DNA of 64,000 nt from Jejuia algarum. Its GTDB lineage: Bacteria > Bacteroidota > Bacteroidia > Flavobacteriales > Flavobacteriaceae. The notes beneath the pieces were generated by a model. The model was not told where the DNA came from. It worked only from the letters and a program-made list of their open reading frames with translations, and searched no databases. The DNA is taken from NCBI GenBank assembly GCA_947495775.1, contig CANMAQ010000007.1, positions 1 through 64,000 of the forward strand, written 5' to 3'. Positions 25,917 to 35,000 of this stretch are shown one piece after another. Numbering within the stretch: position 1 is the first letter of the stretch; each line of letters opens with the position of its first letter. The position numbers were made by a program, and so were the translations under genes.

Positions 25917-27764
25917 ATGAAAAATCAAAAAAACGCTTTAATGTGTTTACTAATGCTGTTTGCGCTATCTCTTAGCCATAATGCGCAAGTAACAGTATCG
26001 ACCAACTTTACTAACTCTAGCAATAATAAAGGTGTAATGAGAGATTTCCATAATACTTTTATTAGAACACACCAGTATAGCAGTGGCAGAACAACACCTG
26101 GATACCGGTCTCCCTTTTTTAATGGAGATGGTATTAGTTTAGTAAGAACTTTAGGAGGTATTCGAGAATCTAACATGAACCCTGTACCCCTGCAGCAATA
26201 TGATTCTTACACATGGAATGGAAGTGAATTTGTAACAGACTTTACAACATTGAGAGGATGGATAAACTCAGGTGGTAATGGTAGAGCAGTACGTATGATT
26301 GTACTAGACCAACCTTCTTGGGATTTTCAAAGAGATGAAAATGGCGTTTTACCTGGTAACACATTCAATGTAAGAACTTATGGTAATGGGGAGCCACCTT
26401 TTGACGGTTTAGGCAGTACCCCTAGAGATAAAGGTTTCAGAAGATGGGTAGCGTATTTAGAAGAAGCTATGGAAGCCATTGTAGATCAACTTAACTCACA
26501 AGGTATTAACCCTAATGATGTTCAATATTGTATAGGACGCGAAATTGGTACAGAAGCGCATTGGACTGGAAGTCGAAATGAATTTTTTAGATTTTATAGA
26601 GAATCTATTAACGTTGTTAGACAGGTATTACCTAATGCAAAGGTTGGTAGTCATTTTTTATGGCAATCTGCAACTTCTCAATCAGCTAATGATGATACAT
26701 CTTGGCAAGAAGATTTTATAGCCTATTGCGCAAACAATAACGTTCCTTATGATTTTCTTGCTGTATCGTATTATCCTATAGTAAATAGACCAAATAGTGA
26801 TCTAGACAATATTTACAATTTAGATTGGGCACCTATATTAGAGCATCCACAATGGGATAGTAATGCCAAATTACAGCTGCATGAGCATAGATTGGTTGAT
26901 CAAATCTCTGGTAACACTACCGTACCTGCTACAGCAGATAAGCAAAATGCATTCTTTATAGGAATGGTAAAAACGGTAATAGACAATGGTTTAGATCAAG
27001 TACATCACTGGGATACAGGGCAACAGTACGAACCTAGCATGGGAGTTGTGCGTGAGTTAATAGCAAATGGGAATGAGTACTATACAGGGGCAAAATCTGG
27101 AAGACCTACTAACAACAATACGTTAATTAATGCCATTTTTACAAAAGCTGGCCCTAATACTTACGAAATAATAGTGTCAAACTTTTTAAGAGCTTTAAAC
27201 ACCCCTGCTGTAACACAGGAGGTAAGAATAGATGCTGTAATTAACGCTCCTACAGGGACTAGAGTTTCGGTAGAAAAACAATTCTTTAATGCTGGTACAG
27301 TTACTTCTAATTCTGAAAGATTTGGCTCTGAAACATTAACCAATTCAAGTTTTCGACGCACTACTTTCGGGGGTAATAATTCTAGATCTACTGTAAGGAT
27401 AGCCGAGTCACTTCCTAGTTGGACGTGGGCTAAATACAGAATTACTTTTAATTCTAATTCAGCTAAAGACAATGTAAATGCCAAACCAACAAACGAAGAC
27501 GTATCGGCAACAGCGTTAGACAACAAAGACATTAAAGTGTACCCAAACCCTGTTAACTCAGAAACGTTTAGTATTAAACTAAAAGGAATGGAAAATGCCA
27601 ATATCACAATTACAAATACATTAGGAAAAGTGATACGCCAAATGACCACTAAAGAAAGTACTATCAAGTTTAAAAAAGCTGGTCTATTTAAAAGCGGTAT
27701 TTATTTTATTATTGCAAAAGATAGTGATGGTAGAAGCGTCACTTCAAAACTTGTAATTAAATAG
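25917..27764 (+). CDS. Secreted glycoside hydrolase-like protein with T9SS sorting domain (copy 2)
   Basis: This 615-residue paralogue of the protein at 21524-23371 has the same signal peptide, candidate E209/E323 pair and T9SS C-terminal domain. By eye about 22 residues differ (roughly 96% identity), several near the putative active site: F213 becomes E just after the 'GREIG' strand, and A229 becomes E. Both copies have intact frames and terminators, so both may be expressed; differences look like real divergence rather than an assembly duplicate. Confidence 0.75.
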   Translation: MKNQKNALMCLLMLFALSLSHNAQVTVSTNFTNSSNNKGVMRDFHNTFIRTHQYSSGRTTPGYRSPFFNGDGISLVRTLGGIRESNMNPVPLQQYDSYTWNGSEFVTDFTTLRGWINSGGNGRAVRMIVLDQPSWDFQRDENGVLPGNTFNVRTYGNGEPPFDGLGSTPRDKGFRRWVAYLEEAMEAIVDQLNSQGINPNDVQYCIGREIGTEAHWTGSRNEFFRFYRESINVVRQVLPNAKVGSHFLWQSATSQSANDDTSWQEDFIAYCANNNVPYDFLAVSYYPIVNRPNSDLDNIYNLDWAPILEHPQWDSNAKLQLHEHRLVDQISGNTTVPATADKQNAFFIGMVKTVIDNGLDQVHHWDTGQQYEPSMGVVRELIANGNEYYTGAKSGRPTNNNTLINAIFTKAGPNTYEIIVSNFLRALNTPAVTQEVRIDAVINAPTGTRVSVEKQFFNAGTVTSNSERFGSETLTNSSFRRTTFGGNNSRSTVRIAESLPSWTWAKYRITFNSNSAKDNVNAKPTNEDVSATALDNKDIKVYPNPVNSETFSIKLKGMENANITITNTLGKVIRQMTTKESTIKFKKAGLFKSGIYFIIAKDSDGRSVTSKLVIK

Positions 27765-27796
27765 ATAGAAAACGTAATATTTTAAATGATATATTA

Positions 27797-27828
27797 AGGT
27801 GGTAAATCTCGTATTTACCACCTTTTTC
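27797..27828 (+). terminator. Terminator after GH copy 2
   Basis: Same 11-bp arms AGGTGGTAAAT / ATTTACCACCT and T run as in copy 1. Confidence 0.9.
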
Positions 27829-27878
27829 ATGAAAACAGTAGCATTCTAAAGGTTAGAGAAAAGCATGTTATTTTTTTA

Positions 27879-28371
27879 ATTCACTTGGCTGTAATTATAC
27901 ACTGAACATGGTCTCTTTTATACCATGCACGTAAAAAAAGTGTATACGTATCGTTTCTTTTCTACTATTTTTACATTAGAAAATGAAACCTTAACTAAAA
28001 CTACTAGATTTTTAACCAATATCTTTTCTTACATAATTGAGAACTTTACATTTATATAAGTTTGCTCATGCCCTGGTCTTTTTAAAATTGAACCTTTATA
28101 GCATTTTGTACACACGTTAATCAAAGCAGTGTCTGTAAGTTTGCAAAAATAAGCCAACGCAATGGTATTATAGATTTATAACAAATTTCCAATACCCGCC
28201 AAAACAAGGGGTGAAATAATTAGGCGCCTCTTAATAACTCTATAAAGGGTTGGTTTCATTGGCTTTATATTCACCAAAGCTTATTCAGTGAAAAGTCAAG
28301 ACTTGAACTCAAACAAATTTTGATTTTTAAAATGACTTTTTAAGGATCAGTTATTTAGTCAAACTTTCTCA
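27879..28371. other. Non-coding stretch between GH copy 2 and IS630 remnant
   Basis: About 490 bases, AT-rich, with only short broken frames on both strands. In copy 1 the corresponding gap is ~120 bases, so extra material was inserted here. Nothing in it could be assigned to a family. Confidence 0.45.
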
Positions 28372-28676
28372 ACACAGAATAGAGCAATTTAAAATTATAG
28401 TAATGTATAGTGTTGCTTTTCATTCTACTAAAAATATTGAAGTTCCTGAAAATATTTTCTTAATAAATAGCTCTCCATATACTCCAGAATTAAACCCATG
28501 CGAACAAGTTTGGGGATACATCAAACAAAGATTCAAAAATCAATGCTTCGAGAATTTAAATAAACTTAAACAATGACGCTATAAGATGATTAACACCATG
28601 GCTAAAGAAACTGTAAAATCTATTGTGAGTAATAAATACTATTTGAATAGTTTTTATACAACATTTAATTTTTAAA
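28372..28676 (+). pseudogene. IS630-family transposase remnant, copy 2
   Basis: Reads 'AFHSTKNIEVPENIFLINSSPYTPELNPCEQVWGYIKQRF'. It is the same C-terminal piece as at 23599-23905, but this copy keeps the Glu of NPxE while the preceding Asp-Asn is lost, and a TGA interrupts it in the 'LKQ*R' position. Both copies are non-functional and decayed independently. Confidence 0.8.
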
Positions 28677-28681
28677 CTGGT

Positions 28682-28915
28682 ATGACTCTTATTTGGGGAA
28701 CCATAAAAATCATCAAGAAGCATTTGGTATGTAAACTTTTTAAATGGATGAAAAGTAAAGGTAGAAAGGCATGTCGGAAGTTATGCCAGCGGCCCTATGA
28801 AAATTTAGTCCGCTTTTATGGCTTATTAGACATAAAAAAGTATGCACATCTTAAAACCCTATGCGAAAGCTCAATGAAGAATTCTATCGGTAAACCGTGT
28901 GAGGAGAAACTTTAA
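28682..28915 (+). pseudogene. Group II intron maturase-like 3' remnant
   Basis: A 77-codon frame contains 'LFKWMKSKGRK' and 'RFYGLLDIKKYAHLKTLCESSMKNSIGKPCEEKL'; similar peptides occur as read-through of group II intron 3' ends. It runs into a domain V-like hairpin and has no upstream RT domain. I regard it as a fragment, not a functional gene. It abuts the IS630 remnant within a few bases. Confidence 0.4.
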
Positions 28916-28924
28916 GCACGGTTT
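28892..28924 (+). ncRNA. Group II intron domain V-like hairpin
   Basis: AAACCGTG (28892-28899) pairs with CACGGTTT (28917-28924); the inner part TGAGG / CTTTA encloses a GAAA-type loop with a small bulge. This is the shape and approximate length (33 nt) of group II intron domain V, the catalytic core. A domain VI and 3' splice boundary probably follow within ~40 bases but were not located. Confidence 0.5.
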
Positions 28925-29034
28925 GATGAAGGAGGCGCTGACAGTCTCATGAATTTCACTAATTTAGTAAGACATTTAATAGAGCTGTCAGGCTCTACTC
29001 TACTGTGTTATTATAAGAAATTTTAAAACTGTTT

Positions 29035-29560
29035 ATGAAGATTTACGAAACTAATATGACAGAAAAAGAAGTTGAAAAAATTGGCAAAGCATATTTGAAA
29101 GAAATAAGTAGTGCATTCTTTTATTTTTTCAGCAATCATATTGGTGCTTTTTAATATGTATTACACTGAACAAGGTTTTTATAGACTAATTTTTAACGCA
29201 CCTATATTTTTATTTGGTTTATTTCAATTAAAAAAAGCAATAAAACTTTTATTTTTTGATACTATTAAAAAAGACTTTGAACAAAAGAAAAAAATAAAGA
29301 TAACGCTAATAGTATCCAAAAAAAACGAAGAACATGAATCTTTTGATGGCCCTAATAGCTCTGCTAATATAGAGTTTAAGAAAAACCCATATTTTCGGAG
29401 TTTAGATATTTCAGAAAGCTCTTATCTGTCAATTTCAATTGGAGATAAAGTAAATTTTGAATTAAGTAAATATGGAAAATGGCTAATAAAAGTTAATTCT
29501 AACTCAAGAAATATTGACTATAACACTTTAGTACATGACAAAAATGACATAAATCATTAA
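29035..29560 (+). pseudogene. Small membrane protein, apparently frameshifted
   Basis: ATG 29035 opens 'MKIYETNMTEKEVEKIGKAYLKEISS', which then loses frame; the +1 frame from about 29111 continues 'HSFIFSAIILVLFNMYYTEQGFYRLIFNAPIFLFGLFQL' with two membrane helices and a soluble tail to 29560. Joined, the product would be ~174 residues with an N-terminal helix, two TM segments and a beta-rich tail. The family was not recognised. The alternative is that translation starts at GTG 29111 (149 residues). Confidence 0.45.
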
Positions 29561-29575
29561 TTTTCAAACAAATAG

Positions 29576-30667
29576 GTGTTAATTTAGTTGTATAAAATAC
29601 TGGAATTCAGTATATTAAAGTGTTATTCTTACATGATGACTTTAAAAAAGAACTCCAGTACCAGTGTTAAAGATATAGAATTATTAAGACTCTTTAAAGC
29701 CCATTTTAAAGGAGATCTAAACTTAGCTAGAATCCGTCTTATTTGTTTATTTATAAACGCGCTATGCAAAGTTAAGTCTGTCAATTTTGTTAAAATATCT
29801 GCTGGCTTTGCTACATCAACAGATGCTTCAAGTAGTTATAGACGAATTCAACGCTTTATGGCATTTGTCGATTTCTCGTCTATATGGGTAGCGAAGCTTA
29901 TTTTTAGTTTACTTCCTCAGAAAAAGGGTTTAATCCTGTCTATTGATAGAACCAATTGGAAATTCGGTAGCAAAAATATAAATATCCTTATGCTAGGGGT
30001 TAGTTATAAAAATGTAGCTTTCCCTATTTTATTTAAAGTGCTTGATAAAAGAGGGAACTCAAATACAAATGAACGTATTGCGTTGGTACAAGAATTTGTT
30101 GATTGCTTTGGTAAGGACTGTATTGATTGTCTGTTAGCTGAGAGGGAGTTTGTCGGAGAGCAGTGGCTCAATTTTCTAAATAACAACAACATACGATACT
30201 TCATTCGAATACGTAATAACTTCAAAATATTTTGCCCCAAAAAACAAAGAGAAATTACAGCTAAACATTTATTTCATAACATCAAAGATGGAAAAATAGA
30301 CTTCTGTATAATTGTTGCGTTTAACAAGCCAGAGCTAGCATTAGAGTACTACGCTAAAAGATGGCAAATAGAAACATTATTTAGAGGTCTTAAATCTAGC
30401 GGATTCAATCTCGAAGAAACTCATCTAACTCATAGGGATAGACTACGGAAATTAATCCTCCTAGTAATGATTGCTTTTGTATGGTGTTATAAAATTGGAG
30501 ACTTTATTGATGAAAAAATAAAACCAATAACCATTAAAAAACACGGAAGAAGAGCTATAACTGTATTTAAATACGGATTAGACTATCTCTCAAAATGCTT
30601 GTTATCAGGATTTAATAAATACAACTTAAACCTTATCCAATTTTTGTCGTGTACTTAGCTATAACAC
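29576..30667 (+). mobile_element. IS4-family insertion sequence
   Basis: About 1.09 kb containing a single transposase gene. Candidate ends are GTGTTA (29576) and the inverted TAACAC (to 30667), with further imperfect matches inward. No convincing target-site duplication was seen, so exact ends are provisional. Confidence 0.6.
29633..30658 (+). CDS. IS4-family DDE transposase, probably inactive
   Basis: The first catalytic block is 'SIDRTNWKFG', and the YREK block is 'YAKRWQIETLFRGLK' (Y-2-R-3-E-6-K exactly), both IS4-family hallmarks. The second block, normally 'DREF', reads 'LLAEREFVG', so the second catalytic Asp is Glu. The stretch between the second block and the YREK block is ~30 residues shorter than usual ('FKIFCPKKQREITAKHLFHNIKDGKIDFCIIVAFNKPE'), suggesting an internal deletion. 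The frame extends upstream to TTG 29588, but the ATG pair at 29633/29636 is a better start. Confidence 0.85.
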   Translation: MMTLKKNSSTSVKDIELLRLFKAHFKGDLNLARIRLICLFINALCKVKSVNFVKISAGFATSTDASSSYRRIQRFMAFVDFSSIWVAKLIFSLLPQKKGLILSIDRTNWKFGSKNINILMLGVSYKNVAFPILFKVLDKRGNSNTNERIALVQEFVDCFGKDCIDCLLAEREFVGEQWLNFLNNNNIRYFIRIRNNFKIFCPKKQREITAKHLFHNIKDGKIDFCIIVAFNKPELALEYYAKRWQIETLFRGLKSSGFNLEETHLTHRDRLRKLILLVMIAFVWCYKIGDFIDEKIKPITIKKHGRRAITVFKYGLDYLSKCLLSGFNKYNLNLIQFLSCT

Positions 30668-30760
30668 TTATAATGTTGTGAGAGCAAATCGAATAAAAAC
30701 ATTAAAAACGAACGCAAAATAGTTAAGCATATGGCGTGGATAGGCTAACGTGATATGTGG

Positions 30761-30832
30761 TGTTATCTGATCCGCTTAAGTAAAAAACAATTTTCAAAGC
30801 GTACTTATAAGCTTAGAGTAGCATGAGATTTT
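30761..30832 (+). repeat. Second copy of the effector-fragment 5' segment
   Basis: 'TGTTATCTGATCCGCTTAAG' and the next ~50 bases match 23909-23985 at most positions and translate to LSKKQFSKRTYKLRVA-stop-DFES, a broken version of LSKKRFSNYNHKLKIARDFEA. In copy 1 this segment directly follows the IS630 remnant; here 2.1 kb (group II piece, membrane gene, IS4) lies between. Confidence 0.7.
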
Positions 30833-30900
30833 GAGAGTATTTGGAAGATATTATACTTCAAAAAGTTCGAAAACTGTCCCGTTGCGTCCACAAAAAAAAG

Positions 30901-30937
30901 GTCGTCTAGAAAGTAATTTTTAGGCGATTTCTTTTTT
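30901..30937 (+). terminator. Terminator-like hairpin
   Basis: A 12-bp stem (GTCGTCTAGAAA with TTTTTAGGCGAT, three G-T pairs) with a GTAA loop and T-rich tail. It closely resembles the hairpin at 60224-60260, so the two may belong to one terminator repeat family. The ~245 bases from here to rsgA hold no visible gene. Confidence 0.6.
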
Positions 30938-31182
30938 ATAGATCTGATGATTTGTCCAAATTCCATCTTATTAAGTTATACTTTTAAAAGGATTTATGGT
31001 TCGTGATTAGATACAGTATCGTTCTTTTGAATTAAAAAGGGATTTGTGCTATAAGAAAAGAATATATGGTGTTTTTTCATTTTGTTTGGAAGGTTTTTTC
31101 GTGACTTTTTTAATCTTAACGATTGTTGGATTAGATTGATATTTTAATTTAAAAAGCGTTATTTTGTAGCATAACTTAATAT

Positions 31183-32127
31183 ATGACAGGACGCGTTTAT
31201 AAATCTACAGGAAGCTGGTATACAGTGAAAACTCAATTAGGGGACATATACCAATGTCGTATAAAAGGAAAGTTTAGGCTTAAGGGGATTAAAAGTACCA
31301 ATCCAATAGCTGTTGGCGATATTGTGGATTTTGAATTAGAAGAAAATAGCGATGAGGTTTCAGGCGTTATTTTTAATATACACGATAGAACCAATTATAT
31401 TGTTAGGAAATCTGTTAACCTGTCTAAGCAAACCCATATCATTTCAGCTAATATCGATCAGGTGTTTTTAATGATTACCATTAACAATCCGCCAACATTA
31501 ACAAGCTTTATAGATCGCTTTTTAGTCACTGCCGAAGCCTACTCTATAAAAACCATTCTGCTTTTTAATAAAATAGATGCCTACGATGATGAAACGCTTT
31601 TAGAAGTGAGATATCTAGCGCATGTTTATCGTAAAATAGGGTATGAGTGTATTGGCGTGTCTGCGAAAACAGGAAAAAATGTAGACAAGGTAAAAGGCAT
31701 CATGAAAGATAAGGTAAGTATGTTTGCAGGACACTCTGGTGTTGGTAAATCTACATTAGTAAATACTATAGAACCGACATTAAATTTAAAAACCAAAGCG
31801 ATTTCCAATTTGCATATGCAAGGCCAACATACCACCACATTTGCTGAAATGTTTGATACCAATTTTGGAGGGCGAATAATAGATACGCCTGGGATTAAAG
31901 GCTTTGGAGTTGTAGATATGGATAAAGAAGAAGTAGGCGATTATTTTCCTGAAATTTTTCAATTGAAGCAAAATTGTAAGTTTAATAACTGTATTCATTT
32001 AAAGGAACCCAAATGCGCTGTGAAACAAGCCTTAGAAGATGATGAAATAGCCTATTCCAGATACCGTAGCTATGTCCAAATTTTAGAAGGTGAAGACGAA
32101 AACTATAGAACCGACGATTGGCAATAG
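31183..32127 (+). CDS. rsgA: Ribosome small subunit-dependent GTPase A
   Basis: RsgA is a late 30S assembly GTPase. This 314-residue protein shows the circularly permuted order: an N-terminal OB-fold, then 'LFNKIDAY' (G4), 'SAKTG' (G5), 'GHSGVGKSTLVN' (G1) and 'DTPGIKGFG' (G3), followed by the C-terminal zinc knuckle ('CKFNNCIHLKEPKCAV', Cys-x4-Cys-x-His-x5-Cys). It is 18 bases ahead of dtd. Confidence 0.96.
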   Translation: MTGRVYKSTGSWYTVKTQLGDIYQCRIKGKFRLKGIKSTNPIAVGDIVDFELEENSDEVSGVIFNIHDRTNYIVRKSVNLSKQTHIISANIDQVFLMITINNPPTLTSFIDRFLVTAEAYSIKTILLFNKIDAYDDETLLEVRYLAHVYRKIGYECIGVSAKTGKNVDKVKGIMKDKVSMFAGHSGVGKSTLVNTIEPTLNLKTKAISNLHMQGQHTTTFAEMFDTNFGGRIIDTPGIKGFGVVDMDKEEVGDYFPEIFQLKQNCKFNNCIHLKEPKCAVKQALEDDEIAYSRYRSYVQILEGEDENYRTDDWQ

Positions 32128-32145
32128 TACCATGTATTAAAAAAA

Positions 32146-32598
32146 ATGAAAGTAGTTATTCAAAGAGTTTCTAGTGCTAGCGTATTTATAGAAGCGCAGC
32201 CCGTAGCATCTATCCAACATGGTGTTGTTGTACTGCTTGGTATTGCAAATGAAGACAGTAAAGACGACATCGATTGGTTGTGTCATAAAATAGCAAATCT
32301 TAGAATTTTTAGCGATGCCAATGATGTCATGAATCAATCCCTATTAGCCTGTAATGGCGATATGATAGTGGTGAGTCAATTTACACTACACGCAACAACA
32401 AAAAAAGGGCACCGCCCGAGTTATATAAAAGCCGCAAAACCAGAAATAGCATTGCCGCTTTATGAGGCATTTGTAAAACGCCAACAAGACGTTTTAGGAA
32501 AGCCCATTCAAACAGGGCGTTTTGGTGCGGACATGCAAGTGCAATTGGTTAACGATGGTCCTGTAACTATAATTATCGACTCAAAAAATAAAGAATAA
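32146..32598 (+). CDS. dtd: D-aminoacyl-tRNA deacylase
   Basis: DTD hydrolyses D-amino acids wrongly attached to tRNA. This 150-residue protein starts 'MKVVIQRVSSASV' and has the two signature blocks 'SQFTLHATTKKGHRPSY' and 'NDGPVTIIID' (GPVT block) that form the active site across the dimer. It is in operon with rsgA. Confidence 0.96.
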   Translation: MKVVIQRVSSASVFIEAQPVASIQHGVVVLLGIANEDSKDDIDWLCHKIANLRIFSDANDVMNQSLLACNGDMIVVSQFTLHATTKKGHRPSYIKAAKPEIALPLYEAFVKRQQDVLGKPIQTGRFGADMQVQLVNDGPVTIIIDSKNKE

Positions 32599-32620
32599 AC
32601 ATTGGCGAGGCCAGTGTTTT
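32598..32620 (+). terminator. Weak terminator-like hairpin after dtd
   Basis: AACATTGGC / GCCAGTGTT (9 bp, one G-T) with loop GAG and a short T run right after the dtd stop. It may only partly end transcription before the next gene 22 bases on. Confidence 0.5.
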
Positions 32621-32642
32621 ATGAAATGAAATAAACCGTTTT

Positions 32643-34574
32643 ATGTATAAACAACATTTCGTGATCTTAGCGCTGTTAATGGCGGTTTTTAGTGCATTAT
32701 CTCAAGAGCATATTTATAAAAGCACTAGCATACCTGAAACTCTTAAAGAAAATGCGAATGCAGTCATTAGAACGCAAACCGTAGCAATTCGTTTAAAATC
32801 ATCTCGTGAGATGCATATCTTAAACAAACGTGTCGTTACTGTACGCAATAAAAAAGGGGAAGCCCATGTTAATGCTTTTGTGTATTATGACGATAACAAA
32901 AGCGTATTAAAATTAGAAGCGGTTATTTACGATGCCTTTGGTAAAGTCATTAAAAAGGTAAAAAAGAAAGATTTTAAAGATGTGAGTGCAGTGGCTGGAG
33001 GGACGTTATATTCAGATTCTAGATTGAAATATTTAGACTACACCCCTATAGCTTACCCCTATACCGTTGCGTTTAGTTGTGAGACAACTAATAAAAACAC
33101 AGCATTTATCCCTCCTTTTTATCCGATAGATGGTTATAATTTAAGTGTAGAGCAAAGTTCTTATAGCATTACATATCCCGAAACATTAAAAATAAGGCTA
33201 AAGAAAAAAAATGTTGAACACTATAATTTAGAAACGTTTGAAGAGAAACAGCTTTATAGGTTTCAAATACACGATGTTGCTGCAATTAATACCGAAGCCT
33301 ATAGTCCAGAGGCTGCACAGATAGTCCCTAGAGTATTGGTAGCTTCTAATAAATTTACATTGGAAGGTGTTGAGGCCGAGGTGGAAGATTGGACAGATTT
33401 TGGGAAATGGATGTATCGCGATTTGATAGCGGATACCCATGATGTGCCAGAAAGCACAGTAAAAACGATTAAAAACTTGGTAAAAGACGAGGATAGTGCT
33501 ATTGATAAAGCTAAAAAAGTATACCAGTACGTACAAAATAAGGTACGCTATATAAGTGTGCAAGTAGGCATTGGTGGTTGGAAACCTTTTAATGCGTCTC
33601 AAGTTGATAAGTTAGGGTATGGCGATTGTAAAGCATTAACAAACTACACCATGGCTTTGCTGAATGCTGTTGGCGTGGAATCTCATTATACAATAGTGTA
33701 TGCGAATGGATCCCAAAGAAATATAGAAAAGGATTTTTCTGCCATGCAAGGGAACCATGCGATACTTAATATTCCTCAAAAAGAAGGAGAAGATATCTGG
33801 TTGGAATGTACAAGTCAAAAATTACCCTTTGGATTTATAGGGGATTTTACAGACGATAGAGACGTTCTTGTCATTACGCCCGAAGGCGGGAAAATAAAGC
33901 ATACAAAGCAGTATAAAACAAAAGAGAACTCCCAAGTACAGACGGGGTGTTATACCCTGTCGAGTTGGGGAGATATCGCTGTGACTCTAGAAGTAAACTC
34001 AAAAGGTACCGCCTACGACGATAAGTATTATTTAGAAAGCTATACCCCTAGAGATAAAGATATCGCATATAAGAAGCGGTTGCATTTTATTAATACTATA
34101 GATTTTCAAGAGTTATCCATAACAAATGATAAAGCGGCTATTACTTTTAAAGAGGTTTTAAAGTTTACAGCTAAAAACTATGCAAAAAAAGCGGGATCAC
34201 GGCTACTGTTTAGAGCCAATGCTGTTAATCAAAATAAATACATTCCTAAGCACGATAACGAAAGGCGTTTGCCAGTTGTTGTAAAACGCGGTTATCTTCA
34301 AGAAGACGATTTTGTCATTAAAATACCAGAAAATTATCAGGTAGAATCTGTCCCCAAGGCCGTCCATATAGAAAATAAATTTGGAAGCTATAGCATGCAT
34401 ATAGCGCAAAAAAACACATTGGAATTAACATATAAACGTCTATTTATATTGAAAGACGGTGTGTACCCCAAAGAAGACTACAAGGCATTTAGAGATTTTT
34501 GGAAACATATTTCTAAACAGGATGCCGCAAAGATAGTCATTGTAAAAAAGACAGAAGAGTTGAAAAAGGACTAG
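32643..34574 (+). CDS. Exported DUF3857 / transglutaminase-like protein
   Basis: This 643-residue protein has a signal peptide (1-20, ending 'FSALSQEH'), an N-terminal beta-rich DUF3857-type domain (about 50-230), a transglutaminase-like papain fold (about 280-400: Cys in 'GYGDCKALTNYTMALLNAVGVESHYTIVYA', His in 'QGNHAILNI' and the 'WLECTSQ' strand) and a C-terminal DUF3858-like domain. Such proteins are common in Bacteroidota envelopes; the substrate is unknown. Confidence 0.85.
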   Translation: MYKQHFVILALLMAVFSALSQEHIYKSTSIPETLKENANAVIRTQTVAIRLKSSREMHILNKRVVTVRNKKGEAHVNAFVYYDDNKSVLKLEAVIYDAFGKVIKKVKKKDFKDVSAVAGGTLYSDSRLKYLDYTPIAYPYTVAFSCETTNKNTAFIPPFYPIDGYNLSVEQSSYSITYPETLKIRLKKKNVEHYNLETFEEKQLYRFQIHDVAAINTEAYSPEAAQIVPRVLVASNKFTLEGVEAEVEDWTDFGKWMYRDLIADTHDVPESTVKTIKNLVKDEDSAIDKAKKVYQYVQNKVRYISVQVGIGGWKPFNASQVDKLGYGDCKALTNYTMALLNAVGVESHYTIVYANGSQRNIEKDFSAMQGNHAILNIPQKEGEDIWLECTSQKLPFGFIGDFTDDRDVLVITPEGGKIKHTKQYKTKENSQVQTGCYTLSSWGDIAVTLEVNSKGTAYDDKYYLESYTPRDKDIAYKKRLHFINTIDFQELSITNDKAAITFKEVLKFTAKNYAKKAGSRLLFRANAVNQNKYIPKHDNERRLPVVVKRGYLQEDDFVIKIPENYQVESVPKAVHIENKFGSYSMHIAQKNTLELTYKRLFILKDGVYPKEDYKAFRDFWKHISKQDAAKIVIVKKTEELKKD

Positions 34575-34629
34575 AGCCCGATTTCGTAAGTAAAGCTAAT
34601 ACATACATAAATTTAACAATATTATAAAA

Positions 34630-34956
34630 ATGAATATAGAAAATGCACAAAAAGCAGTAGACGAATGGATCAACACACATGGCGTTCGTTATTTTAATGA
34701 ACTAACCAATATGGCCCAACTCACAGAAGAAGTTGGCGAAGTGGCACGAATTATTGCACGTCGTTATGGAGAACAAAGTGAAAAAGAAAGCGATAAAGAC
34801 AAAGATTTAGGTGAAGAATTAGCAGATGTACTATTTGTAGTCTTATGTCTCGCTAATCAAACAGGAGTAGATTTACAAGCAGCTTTTGATAAGCGGATGT
34901 ATAAAAAAGGCAAACGCGATCACGATAGACACCATAATAATGAAAAATTGAAATAA
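34630..34956 (+). CDS. MazG-like nucleotide pyrophosphohydrolase
   Basis: This 108-residue all-helical protein has the MazG metal motif EEVGE (about 38-42) and a downstream 'EELADVLF' (ExxD), the pair that binds Mg2+ to hydrolyse (d)NTPs to monophosphates, usually as house-cleaning of damaged nucleotides. Substrate preference is unknown. A terminator follows 17 bases after the stop. Confidence 0.9.
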   Translation: MNIENAQKAVDEWINTHGVRYFNELTNMAQLTEEVGEVARIIARRYGEQSEKESDKDKDLGEELADVLFVVLCLANQTGVDLQAAFDKRMYKKGKRDHDRHHNNEKLK

Positions 34957-34972
34957 TTTATAATTATATTTG

Positions 34973-34999
34973 ACGCTTCTAAAACTAGAAGCGTTTTTT
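34973..34999 (+). terminator. Terminator between the MazG-like gene and aroA
   Basis: Perfect 9-bp arms ACGCTTCTA / TAGAAGCGT with an AAAC loop, then six T. The T run ends one base before the aroA ATG at 35001. Confidence 0.85.
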
Positions 35000-35000
35000 A

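Larger units (their letters stand above)
25813..27878 (+). repeat. Duplicated block, copy 2
   Basis: Matches 21428-23478: same T-rich leader, same start context, same coding region with scattered substitutions, same terminator and about 50 further bases. Identity falls off after about 27878. Confidence 0.9.

Noticed and set aside
21524..27764. GH duplication as an assembly artefact
   Set aside because: About 22 residue differences, many silent changes and different insertions in the flanks argue for two real copies.
28682..28915. Functional 77-residue gene
   Set aside because: It runs straight into a domain V-like RNA hairpin and resembles read-through peptides of intron ends.
30865..30890. 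tRNA 3'-end-like fragment (GTTCGA, then TGCGTCC and A) that could mark an att site of the accessory region
   Set aside because: The distance from the TTCGA loop to the presumed acceptor end is about four bases too long for a tRNA, and it does not match the 3' end of tRNA-Val at 21145-21219, so it cannot be claimed as an attachment-site pair.
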